NCBI GenBank assembly: GCA_963715575.1
Contig: OY970250.1
Span: forward strand, 620,001 to 684,000
Length of the DNA: 64,000 nt
Reading direction: 5' to 3'
Origin: AC-32 sp963715575
Lineage (GTDB): Bacteria; Actinomycetota; Thermoleophilia; Gaiellales; Gaiellaceae
In this document: positions 48,601-57,088 of the stretch, piece after piece
How positions within the stretch are numbered: position 1 is the stretch's first letter
How the letters are laid out: each line of letters opens with the position of its first letter
Notes under the pieces: generated by a model
Told to the model about the DNA's origin: nothing
Databases searched by the model: none
Seen by the model: the letters and a program-made list of their open reading frames with translations, nothing else
Program-made: the position numbers and the translations under genes

Positions 48601-48767
48601 CGAGCGAAGGGTCCGGTCTAATCGGGCTCAAGGATCGCGTCGAGGCGCTCGGTGGAACGATCGACGTTGCAAGCCCGCCAGGAAGCGGAACCCGACTCGA
48701 CGTTGAGATCCCGCTTCTCCCGGATTCCGCGGTCGCATCAAATTCGGAAGTACTGTCGCGCGCGTAA
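45684..48767 (+). CDS. hybrid-architecture sensor histidine kinase (AcoR-GAF, PAS, two GAF, HisKA_3)
   Basis: A soluble kinase of about 1027 residues with no membrane helix. The N terminus (about 10-215) is the GAF-type sensor of AcoR/DhaR activators (SWKRSLDTGLDP, AAAGTNGIGTTLAADHALQVFASEHF, CSGAPVHDP). It is followed by a PAS domain (about 350-470; IIADASGRIMEFNPAAERTFGY) and two tandemly duplicated GAF domains (about 480-640 and 650-800, both starting EQAALRRVATLVA-ESSP). A HisKA_3 dimerisation box (RRRIERDLHDGAQQQLV) and HATPase_c (EALTNAAKHADAS, GVGG, GSGLIGLKDRV) end the protein. The likely target is the NarL regulator at 43716. Confidence 0.9.
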   Translation: MHSQWLAFTPGVDPRERARQLRQSWERLLAGRELKAEPTPGPAAEMRGAIVDSWKRSLDTGLDPVDLLAPLEADPPEMRERWAEHPLGSLAHVLHDQLKNIARDSQSLIVVGDASGLLLHIEGPDTLRERAAEMNFVEGAQYSEAAAGTNGIGTTLAADHALQVFASEHFNQRHHGWTCSGAPVHDPVSRRVLGVIDLSTPWETVHPLSLELATTAARALEQCLADARRLNDARLRRRYADLATRATDLVVSPDGYVLAGERLAAPEKPLAIPEGGGEILLGGGSSAVAEPLGHGEAYLVRRTDADGFGVAPTEMVERAKARRNAAARHADDHGIAVKAEGRRPGPGSDRRTRAYFEAALDCVIIADASGRIMEFNPAAERTFGYTRDEALGRTMAELIVPPSLRERHSTGFSRFIESRHERKLRRRVELTGMRADGSVFPVELSLSLVETEPVLIYGALRDISAAKQAESHLRELAEEQAALRRVATLVARESSPQQLLALVAEQVARIINVPLVRLVRYESDGSGAELIGGWGTSVDPLAIGARWPLDGPGVFAAVWQRGRAARLDDYEGVPGQAAAVVRQAGMRSAVACPIAVEGRLWGAIAVLSPRHEPLPEDTEARLADFTELVATAIANAESRTAIARLADEQAALRRVATLVADESSPEHLFAAVAEEVGRVLDLPVTALVCYEPDGSAIEIVGAWSESTSSLPTGTRLLLDGPSAVASVWQSGDPARTDETSDVPGEIAAFQRQAGLQSTIASPILVEGHLWGAMAAGSSERLPAGIESRLMEFTELVATAIANSEARAEVAASRARVIAAGDETRRRIERDLHDGAQQQLVTLALELRSAEAKVPAGLEDLRTEVGRFADRLTSVIDELREMARGIHPAVLTEGGLSPALEALALRSPVPVKLNVRCQSRLADGIEVAAYYVASEALTNAAKHADASVVQVDLHVGAGTLRLAIVDDGVGGAEPSEGSGLIGLKDRVEALGGTIDVASPPGSGTRLDVEIPLLPDSAVASNSEVLSRA

Positions 48768-48795
48768 GCCGGGCACTCCCTGGGGCGGAGCCTCT

Positions 48796-49647
48796 TCAGG
48801 CTGCCTCCTCGAGGTCGGCCAGTGAGCTGAGCGCGCGCAGGCGCTGCAAAGCCGTGCGCTCGAGCGCCCGCACCTGTTGGGGCGAAATATCGAGCTCTGC
48901 GGCGGTTTGGTCGGTTGTTCGCTCCTCGCCCGTGATGCCGTAGCGAAGCGCAATCACCTGACGTTGCTGCGCGGGCAGTGCGTCGAGCAGGTCGTCGAGA
49001 CGAGTGCCCGTCAGCTGGCCATCGACGCGCTCATAGGCCTCGCTCGCCTGCGCGTCGACGATCTCAATGACGGGCTCGCGGCTGTCGGCGTTCGCCCCGT
49101 CCAGAGAGACAGAGCCTATGGGAACCTTCAGCGCCTGCTCGGTCTCGGCGAGCGAGAGCGCTGCTGCGGCGGCGAGTTCGGCGAGCGAGGGCTCGCGTTC
49201 GAGCTCGAGTGTGAGCGCCTGCCTGACCCGTACCAACTTGCGCCGTCGTTCGTAGACGTGAACGGGGATCCGGATCGGCGCTGCCTGGCTGCAGACGGCA
49301 CGGTCGACGGCCTGGCGGATCCACCAGATTGCATAGGTAGAGAACTTATTGCCGCGGCGCCAGTCGAACTTCTCGCTCGCGCGGATCAGGCCGAGCGTTC
49401 CTTCCTGGATGAGGTCGAGGAGAGGGATGTTCTGCCGCTGGTAGCGCTTGGCGACCGACACGACCAGGCGGAGGTTGGAATTGATCAGCCGCTCCTTCGC
49501 CTGTTCGTCCCCGCGTTCGATCCGCTTCGCGAGCTGAACTTCCTCCGCCGGCGTAAGGAGGCGGTAGCGACCGATCGTCTTGAGGTAGAGCGCCAGCGGG
49601 TTGGCGGCAGCTGCGCCTTCGGTGCTTGGGTGTTCGTTAGTTGTCAT
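48796..49647 (-). CDS. sigma-70 family factor, group 2-like
   Basis: A 283-residue RpoD-related factor without the long region 1.1: region 1.2 (NPLALYLKTIGRYRLLTPAEE), region 2 (NSNLRLVVSVAKRYQ, GTLGLIRASEKFDWRRGNKFSTYAIWWIRQAV), region 3 and region 4 (LPAQQRQVIALRYGITGEERTTDQTAAELDISPQQVRALERTAL). ATG at 49647 starts just before region 1.2; the longer frame upstream is not conserved. It is convergent with the kinase and divergent from dps, suggesting a stress sigma factor. It has RpoD-like region 2.4 and is not a FliA/WhiG factor. Confidence 0.9.
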   Translation of the reverse strand: MTTNEHPSTEGAAAANPLALYLKTIGRYRLLTPAEEVQLAKRIERGDEQAKERLINSNLRLVVSVAKRYQRQNIPLLDLIQEGTLGLIRASEKFDWRRGNKFSTYAIWWIRQAVDRAVCSQAAPIRIPVHVYERRRKLVRVRQALTLELEREPSLAELAAAAALSLAETEQALKVPIGSVSLDGANADSREPVIEIVDAQASEAYERVDGQLTGTRLDDLLDALPAQQRQVIALRYGITGEERTTDQTAAELDISPQQVRALERTALQRLRALSSLADLEEAA

Positions 49648-49821
49648 GGCGCCACCGTAGGCGCCGTCGCGGGGAGATCGCCAGACGACTTTGTCCCCGG
49701 ACTGGACAAGCGCACTTGGTCGTTCCCGTGTCCCGGCCCAAGCTCGGCAGCCTGGTAGCTGCCCTCCAGGTCGCAGCCTGACACGGGCACACGATTTCGA
49801 ACCTCCGCGGAAGGAGACCAA

Positions 49822-50319
49822 ATGGCTTCACCGGCCACATCGACCTATTTGCCGGCGCTCGAGGTACCGCATGAGCGCGAAGGCGTCGGCCAGGAGCTGC
49901 AGGCCACCCTGCACGAACTGATTGACCTCTCGCTGATCGGAAAGCAGCTGCACTGGGCAGTCGTCGGTCCGCTGTTTCGGCCCCTCCACCTGCAGCTCGA
50001 CGAGCTGGTCGAATCCTGGCACGAGCTCTCCGACACCGTCGCCGAACGGGCGGTCGCTCTCGGGTTCATCCCCGACGGGCAGGCGAGCGCCGTGGCGGCG
50101 GCCTCGCTGCTGGCACCGGTGGCGCGCGAACCGCTCGAAGGGCACGTCGTTGTCCGCGATCTGACACATCGGGTCGCCGAGGTCAGCGAGCGAGTGAGGA
50201 ACCGGATGAATCGCCTCGGCGATGCCGATCTCGCCTCGCAGGACGTGTTGATCGAGGTCGTGCGCGAGCTCGAGAAGCAGCAGTGGATGCTGCGCGTACA
50301 GCTGGGGGAGCACGCCTGA
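49822..50319 (+). CDS. Dps/ferritin-like DNA-protection protein
   Basis: A 165-residue Dps-family protein with the ferroxidase motif (GKQLHWAVVGPLFRPLHLQLDELVESWHELSDTVAERAVALGFIPDG) and C-terminal helices DVLIEVVRELEKQQWMLRVQL. It should oxidise and store iron using peroxide and may bind DNA. ATG at 49822 follows GGAAGGAGACCAA. Its stop shares a base with the next ATG, so the oxidoreductase is coupled. Confidence 0.9.
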   Translation: MASPATSTYLPALEVPHEREGVGQELQATLHELIDLSLIGKQLHWAVVGPLFRPLHLQLDELVESWHELSDTVAERAVALGFIPDGQASAVAAASLLAPVAREPLEGHVVVRDLTHRVAEVSERVRNRMNRLGDADLASQDVLIEVVRELEKQQWMLRVQLGEHA

Positions 50320-50921
50320 TGGCCATCTCGCGCGGCTTCCAGGGCAGGCGCCGTAGCGATGCCGACCCGGCGCGCGTGCCGCCCGGCCAGTACGTCACCC
50401 GCGACTTCCCGGTGCTTTCAGCGACACCGACACCTCTCACGCCGCTCGCCGACTGGGATTTCACGATCGACGGCATGGTCGGAGAGCCGGTCAGATGGAC
50501 GTGGGCTGAGATCCTGGCGTTACCGAGCGAGACGATCACGGTCGACATCCACTGCGTCACGAAGTGGTCGAAGCTCGACACGGTCTGGAAGGGCGTCTCG
50601 CTTGACACGTTGCTGGACGGTGTGGAGACGAGCGCTGCGTATGGGTTTGCGTTCTGCGACGGCGGCTACACGACGAATCTGCCGCTCGAGGACCTCACCG
50701 ACGGCAAGGCGTGGATCGCCTACGAGTACGGCGGCGAGCCACTCGACCCGGAGCATGGCGGTCCGGCGCGGTTGCTCGTGCCTCACCTCTACTTCTGGAA
50801 AAGCGCGAAGTGGGTTCGCGGGCTCGAGCTACGCGAGTACGACGAGCCCGGCTTCTGGGAGCACTACGGCTACCACAACTACGGCGATCCGTGGAGAGAG
50901 CAACGCTACCGCGGCGACTGA
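50319..50921 (+). CDS. molybdopterin-dependent oxidoreductase (sulfite-oxidase/MsrP-like)
   Basis: A 200-residue single-domain sulfite-oxidase-type protein. It has the molybdenum-ligating Cys in DIHCVTKWSKLDTVWKG (about residue 78), the DGGYTTNLPLEDL loop and the C-terminal block HLYFWKSAKWVRGLELREYDEPGFWEHYGYHNYGDPW. It has no Tat or Sec signal, so it acts in the cytoplasm. Homologues include MsrP, which reduces protein methionine sulfoxide, in keeping with msrA nearby. Coupled to dps (TGATG). Confidence 0.9.
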   Translation: MAISRGFQGRRRSDADPARVPPGQYVTRDFPVLSATPTPLTPLADWDFTIDGMVGEPVRWTWAEILALPSETITVDIHCVTKWSKLDTVWKGVSLDTLLDGVETSAAYGFAFCDGGYTTNLPLEDLTDGKAWIAYEYGGEPLDPEHGGPARLLVPHLYFWKSAKWVRGLELREYDEPGFWEHYGYHNYGDPWREQRYRGD

Positions 50922-50934
50922 GCTGAGCAGCCTG

Positions 50935-51618
50935 ATGTCGATCGCGCTGCTCTACGACGTCCACGGCAATCTTCTCGCGCTGAACGCGGTCCTCGAGGAC
51001 GCGGAGCGAGCTGGAGCGGACTCATACCTACTCGGTGGCGACTACGCCGCATTCGAGCCGTGGCCCCGCGAAACGGTTGAGCGGCTCAAGCTTCTTCCGC
51101 GCGCCCTCTGGGTGCGCGGCAATGGCGAGCGCTGGCTCATCGACGGAGCAGGGCCTGCCCGCAACGGCCACGAGCTCGTCCAGAACGCGCTTCGGACAGC
51201 CAACGCCGCGCTCGGAAGCTCGCTCGTCACCAAGCTGTACGCGCTCCCAGAGCGGGCCGCGCTCGACGGGATCCTCTTCTGCCACGGCTCGCCGCTGTCA
51301 GACGTCGAAAGCTTCGCCCCCAGCGCGCAACCGGGTGAGGAGGAGCTGCTCGCCGGCGACACCTCACAAACGCTCGTGTTCGGCCACAGCCATCAACAAT
51401 TCAGACGCCATGGGCCGAGCGGCACCCAGCTCGTCAACCCAGGTAGCGTCGGCATGCCTCTCGACGGCGACCCGCGCGCAGCATGGGCGCTACTCGACGA
51501 CGGAACGTTCGAATTTCGGCGATCAGCGTACGACGTCGAACGAGCAGCCACGAAGATGCGCTCCCACGGCGAGTGGGCAGAGCCTCTCGCGCGACGAATC
51601 GAGAACGGCTCCGACTGA
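50935..51618 (+). CDS. metallophosphoesterase (YfcE/calcineurin-like)
   Basis: A 227-residue phosphoesterase with all metal motifs: DVHGN (residues 8-12), GGDY (34-37), GNGE (in VRGNGERW), CHGSP and GHSHQQF. These proteins hydrolyse phosphodiesters with Mn/Fe. ATG at 50935 lies 13 nt after the preceding stop, so it is the probable third gene of the dps operon. Confidence 0.92.
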   Translation: MSIALLYDVHGNLLALNAVLEDAERAGADSYLLGGDYAAFEPWPRETVERLKLLPRALWVRGNGERWLIDGAGPARNGHELVQNALRTANAALGSSLVTKLYALPERAALDGILFCHGSPLSDVESFAPSAQPGEEELLAGDTSQTLVFGHSHQQFRRHGPSGTQLVNPGSVGMPLDGDPRAAWALLDDGTFEFRRSAYDVERAATKMRSHGEWAEPLARRIENGSD

Positions 51619-51685
51619 ACCGAAGAAGCTGGGGCTCGGCACAGATGTCGACCGGAGAGAGGTTCCAGCGACCTCGCTCGGCTCT

Positions 51686-52348
51686 TTACGAGAGAAGGCC
51701 TAGCTCGTCCAGCGACTCCCGCAGCTCACTCGTGTCTCGGTAGACGCGAAAGGCGCCGGCGCGGGCCAGCTCGTCCTCTCCGTAGCCGCCGCTGAGAATG
51801 CCGATGCTGAGCATCCGCGCCCGGCGTGCAGCGAGCAGGTCCCAGACAGCGTCGCCGACGACGTAACACTCCTCGGGGGAGACGGCGAGTTGCGCGGCGC
51901 ACGCAAGGAAGAGGTCCGGTTCGGGCTTTGCCCGCTCGACATCACCGCGTTCGACGACGACAGTCTCCGAGCCGAGGTCGAGCGCCTCGAGCGAGGCGTC
52001 GATCTCTGGCCGCCGTCCCGAGGTTGCGATCCCGAATGGCACTCCCGCCGTCCGGAGCTCGGCCAGGAGTTCGACCGCCTCGGGGAACGGCCGTCGCTCC
52101 GGAAGCAGCTCGCGAAAGAGCTGGCCATGGCGCGCCTGGATCGCCTCGATCTCGGCCGACGTTAGCGGCCTGGCCAGCTCGCGCGTCACCGCTCGTGTGA
52201 AGAGGCCACCACTCATGCCGATCCGGCGATGGATCCGCCAGCCGTCGATCGGCAGGCCTGCCTCGGCCAGCGCGCGTTGCCAGGCGAACACGTGGGCGTA
52301 GACCGTGTCGACCAGCGTTCCGTCCAGGTCGAAGATCAGCGCTGCCAT
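51686..52348 (-). CDS. HAD-family phosphatase (phosphoglycolate/beta-phosphoglucomutase type)
   Basis: A 220-residue HAD hydrolase: motif I FDLDGTLVDT (residues 5-14), helical cap (about 16-85), motif II ATSGR, motif III Lys in RAKPEPDLF and motif IV GDAVWDLLAARRA. ATG at 52348 is placed directly before motif I; the frame is open far upstream but that part is not HAD-like. Substrate unknown. Confidence 0.9.
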   Translation of the reverse strand: MAALIFDLDGTLVDTVYAHVFAWQRALAEAGLPIDGWRIHRRIGMSGGLFTRAVTRELARPLTSAEIEAIQARHGQLFRELLPERRPFPEAVELLAELRTAGVPFGIATSGRRPEIDASLEALDLGSETVVVERGDVERAKPEPDLFLACAAQLAVSPEECYVVGDAVWDLLAARRARMLSIGILSGGYGEDELARAGAFRVYRDTSELRESLDELGLLS

Positions 52349-52579
52349 CGACTCGAGCCTACTCGGGTCCGGTGATCGAGCACCCGTAAGGGCCGCGCTG
52401 ACCACCCGCCGCGGTGCTGCTCGGTTGACCGTGCGGGAGGCAACTCCAGGATCCTTGGGATCGCCGGAGTGCGTCGCGGTTAGCAATGGCGGATCGACGA
52501 TCGAAGCGATCGAAGTGCAGACAGCTGACTCGAGATCGGAAGGTTCTCGATCGTCAACCGAAGGGTGCCGACGCAACTC

Positions 52580-53899
52580 ATGCCCGCCTCCAGCCACGGG
52601 GTTCGAGACGCGCTGTCTCGACGCCCAGCACTCTCGACGAGCACGTCGTTCCGGGCCGCTGCCGCGATCGCGTTCCTGGTGTTTGCAGCGAATGCGGCCG
52701 TTTCGCCGCTCTACCGGATCTACCAGGCGCAGTTCGGGTTCTCCGCGACCACCCTCACCTTGTTGTTCGCGGTCTACATCGCCGTTCTGCTGCTCACGCT
52801 CTTGTTCCTCGGCTCCGTCTCGGACTACGCGGGCCGGCGGCCGGTCATGCTGGCGGGTCTGATAGTGGGTGCAGCGGCGTGCGGCTTGTTCCTCAGCGCG
52901 CACGCGCTCGAGCTGCTGTTCGCTGCTCGCGCGCTGCAAGGAGTTGCCGCCGGCCTGCTCGCCGGAACGGCGAGTGCCGTACTGCATGACCTCCGGCCCG
53001 ATGGCAGAGCGACACCGGTCGTTTCGAGCGCAGCGCCGACCGGCGGACAGGCCCTTGGCGCAATCGGAGCGAGCGCACTGGCTCAATACGCTTTCGCCCC
53101 CACACGCTTGGTCTGGTGGCTGATCCTGGCAGCGTTCGTGATCGGAATCGTCGCGGTGGTGCTGATGCCGGAACCGGGAACCGTGGGCCCGCGGGTTGCA
53201 AGCTCATTGCGACTAAAGGTCGGCGTGCCGCGCGCAGCCAGAGGCGCCTTCATCGCGGCGCTGCCCGCTCTGGTGGGGACGTGGGCTCTTGCCGGCGTAT
53301 ACCTGTCGCTCGGACCGTCGTTGGCTGCGCAGCTGCTCCATTCGACGAATCTGGTCTGGGGCGGCATCTTGATCTTCCTGCTCACTGGTGTCGGCGCCGC
53401 AGCCTCGGCCCTGCTCGCCAAGCGAGATCCTTCGACCGTGATGCTGGGCGGTTGCCTCGCTCTGATTGTCGGCGCCTTGGTGACACTCGCTTCGATCCAG
53501 ACGGGGGCGCCGGTGGCTCTCTTCATCGGCACAATGGTCGCCGGGCTCGGCTTGGGACCGGCGTTCCTGGGCGCCTACCGCTCCACGATTGCGCTGGCCC
53601 CACCAGACGACCGGGTCGGCCTGATCGCCGCGATCTACGTCGTCAGTTATCTGGCAACCGGCATCCCGACCGTAATCGGCGGCATCGCCGCGTCACATTA
53701 TGGATTGCACACCACCGCACTCGTCTACCTCGCGGGCGTCGCAGGGCTGGCCGTGGTGGCGGTCATTCTCTTGCTCCGGCGGCGGACGGCTACCGAAGCA
53801 GCGATTGGGGACAGCGATCAGCCCGACGCGCCTCCAGGTCCCGGCACCGTGCCACCATGTCCGCCGCTCAAGCCGCGACCCGCAGGCGCGAGAGCATGA
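52580..53899 (+). CDS. MFS transporter
   Basis: A 439-residue 12-helix MFS permease with motif A variant GSVSDYAGRRPVMLAG after helix 2 and RALQGVAAGLLAGTASAVL in helices 4-5. Typical of DHA1-like drug or sugar efflux. ATG at 52580 (MPASSHGVRD) is preferred over a GTG five codons upstream. Its end overlaps the next gene by ATGA, so export and the dehydrogenase are coupled. C-terminal 30 residues are Pro-rich and unstructured. Confidence 0.88.
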   Translation: MPASSHGVRDALSRRPALSTSTSFRAAAAIAFLVFAANAAVSPLYRIYQAQFGFSATTLTLLFAVYIAVLLLTLLFLGSVSDYAGRRPVMLAGLIVGAAACGLFLSAHALELLFAARALQGVAAGLLAGTASAVLHDLRPDGRATPVVSSAAPTGGQALGAIGASALAQYAFAPTRLVWWLILAAFVIGIVAVVLMPEPGTVGPRVASSLRLKVGVPRAARGAFIAALPALVGTWALAGVYLSLGPSLAAQLLHSTNLVWGGILIFLLTGVGAAASALLAKRDPSTVMLGGCLALIVGALVTLASIQTGAPVALFIGTMVAGLGLGPAFLGAYRSTIALAPPDDRVGLIAAIYVVSYLATGIPTVIGGIAASHYGLHTTALVYLAGVAGLAVVAVILLLRRRTATEAAIGDSDQPDAPPGPGTVPPCPPLKPRPAGARA

Positions 53900-54900
53900 G
53901 CAGCCAGCTCAAGGAAGTGACGTGGCTGGAAACGGGCCGAGTGATGCGCGCCGCGGGCATCGAGACGTTCGGAGGCGAGGTGCAGATGCTCGAGCTGGCG
54001 GCGCCGCAATCTCTCGCTCCGGACGAGGTCGTGATCGCGGTGCGGGCGGCCGGAGTTGGCAACTGGGACGAGATCGTCCGAGCAGGTGGCTGGGACGTCG
54101 GCCGTCAGCCCCCGCTGGCGCTCGGGGTCGAGGCGGCCGGCGTCGTGGTCGCTGTCGGCGAAGAGGTGACGAGCCTCGCGCCTGGCGACGAGGTGCTCAC
54201 TCATCCCTTGCCCCTGCGTCACCAGGGCACGTGGGCGGAGCGGCTGGTCGCCCCCGCCGCGCTCGTCGCGCGCAAGCCGGATGCCGTTCCGTGGGAGACT
54301 GCGGCCGCGTTCCCGGTGCCTGCGCTGACCGCCGACCAAGCGCTCCGCGAGGTCATGCCGACCCCGAGCGGCGAATCCGTGCTCGTACATGGCGCCGGTG
54401 GTGTAACGGGCGGGCTCGTCGTGCAACTCGCGATCATGTGCGGGGCAACCGTCATTGCGACCGCAGGCCGAGGGAGTGCGGCGCGCGTCCGCGCCTACGG
54501 CGCGACTGCGGTCTTCGACTATCACGCCCCTGGCTGGCCTGCTCGTGTGCGGGAGGCATCGCAGGGCGGACGCGGCGTCGTGGCCGCCGTGAACACAGCC
54601 CGCGGCGGAGCGGCAGCTGCGATCGAAGCCGTCGCAGACTCCGGGCGTCTTGCGACGATCACCGGCGACCCGCCCCGGCCCGAACGAGGAGTCACGGTCG
54701 CCGACGTCTACGTCCGCGCCGATGGCGCACGACTTGCCGCGCTGGTCGCTGCACTCGCCGACGGAATGCTCTCATTCCACCTCGGCGCGACGGTACCGCT
54801 CTCGGAGGCGGCGGCCGCGCTCCAAACCGCCTCCGCCGGCCGCGCCTCGGGCGCGACCGTGCTCACGCTTTCAGACAGCTCCGAAACGCTGCGTGCGTGA
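53896..54900 (+). CDS. medium-chain dehydrogenase/quinone oxidoreductase
   Basis: A 334-residue NADPH-dependent MDR protein: N-terminal GroES-like domain (DEVVIAVRAAGVGNWDEIVRAGGW...LGVEAAGVVVAVGEEV) and Rossmann domain (VLVHGAGGVTGGLVVQLAIMCGATVIAT). Zinc-ligand cysteines are absent, so this is the zinc-independent quinone-reductase type. ATG at 53896 overlaps the MFS stop; an ATG at 53944 would also retain the core. Confidence 0.88.
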   Translation: MSSQLKEVTWLETGRVMRAAGIETFGGEVQMLELAAPQSLAPDEVVIAVRAAGVGNWDEIVRAGGWDVGRQPPLALGVEAAGVVVAVGEEVTSLAPGDEVLTHPLPLRHQGTWAERLVAPAALVARKPDAVPWETAAAFPVPALTADQALREVMPTPSGESVLVHGAGGVTGGLVVQLAIMCGATVIATAGRGSAARVRAYGATAVFDYHAPGWPARVREASQGGRGVVAAVNTARGGAAAAIEAVADSGRLATITGDPPRPERGVTVADVYVRADGARLAALVAALADGMLSFHLGATVPLSEAAAALQTASAGRASGATVLTLSDSSETLRA

Positions 54901-54968
54901 ACGGATGGTGTGATGCGTGAGCTCCGGCCTCGCGGCCGTGGGCGCAAGGCAGGCGACGCGACTCACGA

Positions 54969-55502
54969 CTACGCGCGTGTAACTAGTACGCGCAAACCCC
55001 GACGGCTCAATTCCAGCGCCGCGCCGAACACGAGGTGACTCGTGAACTCCCACACGAACGCGGCCCGGGGCAGGCGCCACGGAGGCGCCTGGATTCGCAG
55101 CAACGGCAGCGTTGAGCCGTGGCTCGCGAGGTATAAGCCCGCGCCGGCGGCCGTGCCCATTCCGGCAGTTGCAGCCGGGAATGCGTCCGCGAGTGCGCCG
55201 TACGCGCTGCCCGAGAGGGCTCCGAAGGTGTAGTGGATGGCGTTTTGGATGCGGAGCTTCGTGGCGCGGTCGAGCGGCCCGTAGCCGAGGCGCCTTGCCA
55301 CGCGGTCGGCGATGACGGCGGGCGGCATGTTCTCGAGGTGGCCGGTCGGATCGGCTCCAACGAGCTCTTTCTCCAGCTCGCTTGGTGGCCACACGCTCTC
55401 GGCGCCGCGCTGAAGCTGACGCTCGCTGATCGCCTTGAGTTTGGAGGCCGGGATTGCGGCGACCACGCCCAGGAGGGCGGCTCTGGCGATCGTCTTGGTC
55501 AT
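54969..55502 (-). CDS. DUF1440-like membrane protein (YagU type)
   Basis: A 177-residue protein with hydrophobic segments (about 5-20, 92-125, 145-170) and the DUF1440 pattern (IHYTFGALSGSAYGALADAFPAATAGMGTAAGAGLYLASHGSTLPLL, then WEFTSHLVFGAALE). E. coli YagU supports acid survival; biochemical role unknown. Start overlaps the GMC gene's stop (ATGA), making it the last gene of the SDR-cyclase-GMC operon. Confidence 0.75.
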   Translation of the reverse strand: MTKTIARAALLGVVAAIPASKLKAISERQLQRGAESVWPPSELEKELVGADPTGHLENMPPAVIADRVARRLGYGPLDRATKLRIQNAIHYTFGALSGSAYGALADAFPAATAGMGTAAGAGLYLASHGSTLPLLRIQAPPWRLPRAAFVWEFTSHLVFGAALELSRRGLRVLVTRA

Positions 55503-57079
55503 GGCGTGCTCGCGGCTAATTGGCGCGCTGCCGGTGCGCCGAGTCGCTCGAGCAGGTGATCCCCAACTCGAAGCGCGTTTGCCATCGCGGTCAGGCCCGG
55601 GTTGACCGCCGCGGACGTCGGGAAGAAGCTCGTGTCGACCACGTAGAGGTTGTCAAGCTCGTGGGCTTTGCAATTGACGTCGAGGGCGGACGTCGCGGCG
55701 TCGACTCCGAAGCGGACGGTTCCGCACTGGTGTGACACGCCTGCGATCGGGACGCGCTGGTCGCGGATCAGTTGATGGCGAATCAGGCGCGGATGCATGT
55801 CGAGCTGGACGAGCAGCTCGTTCAGCTTTGCGAGCAGCCGCCGGTGCGGCTCGACGTTCGTCGTCGAGTAGTGGAGTTCGGTCCGACCGTCGCGGCCAAG
55901 CGCGACGCGATTCCGCGGGTCGGGCAGGTCCTCCGTCGTGAGCCAGAAATCGACCGCGTGGCGGGCGATGTGGTCGAGCGTGAAACCGGGAACGAGTGGC
56001 GGGGCGCCCCCCTTCAGGATTTCGCCGTCTGTCTTGCCGAGCATCTGGATGTGCCCGAGTGGGAAGGCGAAGTCGTCTGCGCCCCAGTAGTAGTCGTTGA
56101 CGCCGAGGGTCTTCTGGAACCTCGACGTGTTCGGCTCTCTGGAGATGGCGATCACAGCCGAGTTGATGTGTGCCATGTAGTGGCGGCCGACGACGTCGGA
56201 GGAGTTGGCAAGGCCGTTCGGATGGCGTTCACTCGCTGACCGCAGCAGCAGGAGAGCGGAGTTGATGGCGCCACAGGAGACGACGACTATGTCGCTCCGG
56301 TAGATCTCGCGCCGGCCGTCGGTCCGCTCGACGACGACGCTCGTGACGGTGTGTCCGGACGCGTCCGTCTCCAGTCGCACGACCTTCGAATTCGTCTCGA
56401 GCGTCACGTTCGAGTGGCGAAGGGCTGGGCGGATGCAGCGCACATGCGCGTCGGCCTTGCCGTCGACGAGACAGGGGAAGCCGTCGAGATGGTTGCAACG
56501 CACGCAGGAGCTCTTCTCCGAATCCGACTCGTCGAGGTCCACTCCTAACGGCAGGTGGAACGGAGTGTGCCCCGTGCGCACGAGATCGTCGTGCAGCTTC
56601 TGGATCCGTGGCTCGTGACTGACGGCCGGGTATGGATACGGTCCCGCAGCGGGCGGCTCCGTCGGGTCCTCGCCGCGCTCGCCGTGAACCACGTAGAGGC
56701 GCTCAGCCTGGTCGTAGTAGGGCGCAAAGTCCTCGTAGGACAGCGGCCACGCCGGCGAGATCCCGCCGTGATGACGGATCTCGCCGAAGTCGCCCTCCCT
56801 GAGCCGAAAGAGGATCGCGCCGTAGAACTTCGTCTGCCCACCGACGTAGTAGTGCTGGCCGGGACGGAAGGCCCGTCCATGCTTGTCGTACCAGATCTCG
56901 TCTGCCTTGTACTTGTTGCGCACGAAGACAGCGCGGCTGTCCCAGTTGTCCGGCTCGCGACGCAGGTAGTCGCCGCGCTCGAGCAGCAAGATGCGCTTCC
57001 CCGAAGGCGCAAGCCGGTAGGCGAGCGTTCCGCCGCCTCCGCCGCTGCCGATGATGATCACGTCGTAGTCGCTGCACAT
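55499..57079 (-). CDS. GMC-family FAD oxidoreductase
   Basis: A 526-residue glucose-methanol-choline oxidoreductase: FAD-binding YDVIIIGSGGGGGTLAYRLA at the N terminus, lipid/sugar-binding middle, and C-terminal HQCGTVRFGVDAATSALDVN plus DTSFFPTSAAVNPGLTAMANALRVGDHL. Active-site His/Asn pair lies in these C-terminal motifs. Close to the choline dehydrogenase/gluconate-dehydrogenase-like group. It lies between the cyclase and the DUF1440 gene, all minus strand. Confidence 0.92.
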   Translation of the reverse strand: MCSDYDVIIIGSGGGGGTLAYRLAPSGKRILLLERGDYLRREPDNWDSRAVFVRNKYKADEIWYDKHGRAFRPGQHYYVGGQTKFYGAILFRLREGDFGEIRHHGGISPAWPLSYEDFAPYYDQAERLYVVHGERGEDPTEPPAAGPYPYPAVSHEPRIQKLHDDLVRTGHTPFHLPLGVDLDESDSEKSSCVRCNHLDGFPCLVDGKADAHVRCIRPALRHSNVTLETNSKVVRLETDASGHTVTSVVVERTDGRREIYRSDIVVVSCGAINSALLLLRSASERHPNGLANSSDVVGRHYMAHINSAVIAISREPNTSRFQKTLGVNDYYWGADDFAFPLGHIQMLGKTDGEILKGGAPPLVPGFTLDHIARHAVDFWLTTEDLPDPRNRVALGRDGRTELHYSTTNVEPHRRLLAKLNELLVQLDMHPRLIRHQLIRDQRVPIAGVSHQCGTVRFGVDAATSALDVNCKAHELDNLYVVDTSFFPTSAAVNPGLTAMANALRVGDHLLERLGAPAARQLAASTP

Positions 57080-57088
57080 AGGGTTCGT

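Noticed and set aside
48796..49647. The encoded sigma factor as the regulator of the pilus promoters
   Set aside because: It has RpoD-type regions 1.2 and 2.4 and belongs to group 2; FliA/WhiG factors lack region 1.2 and recognise GCCGATAA. The proposed sigma-28 must lie outside the window.
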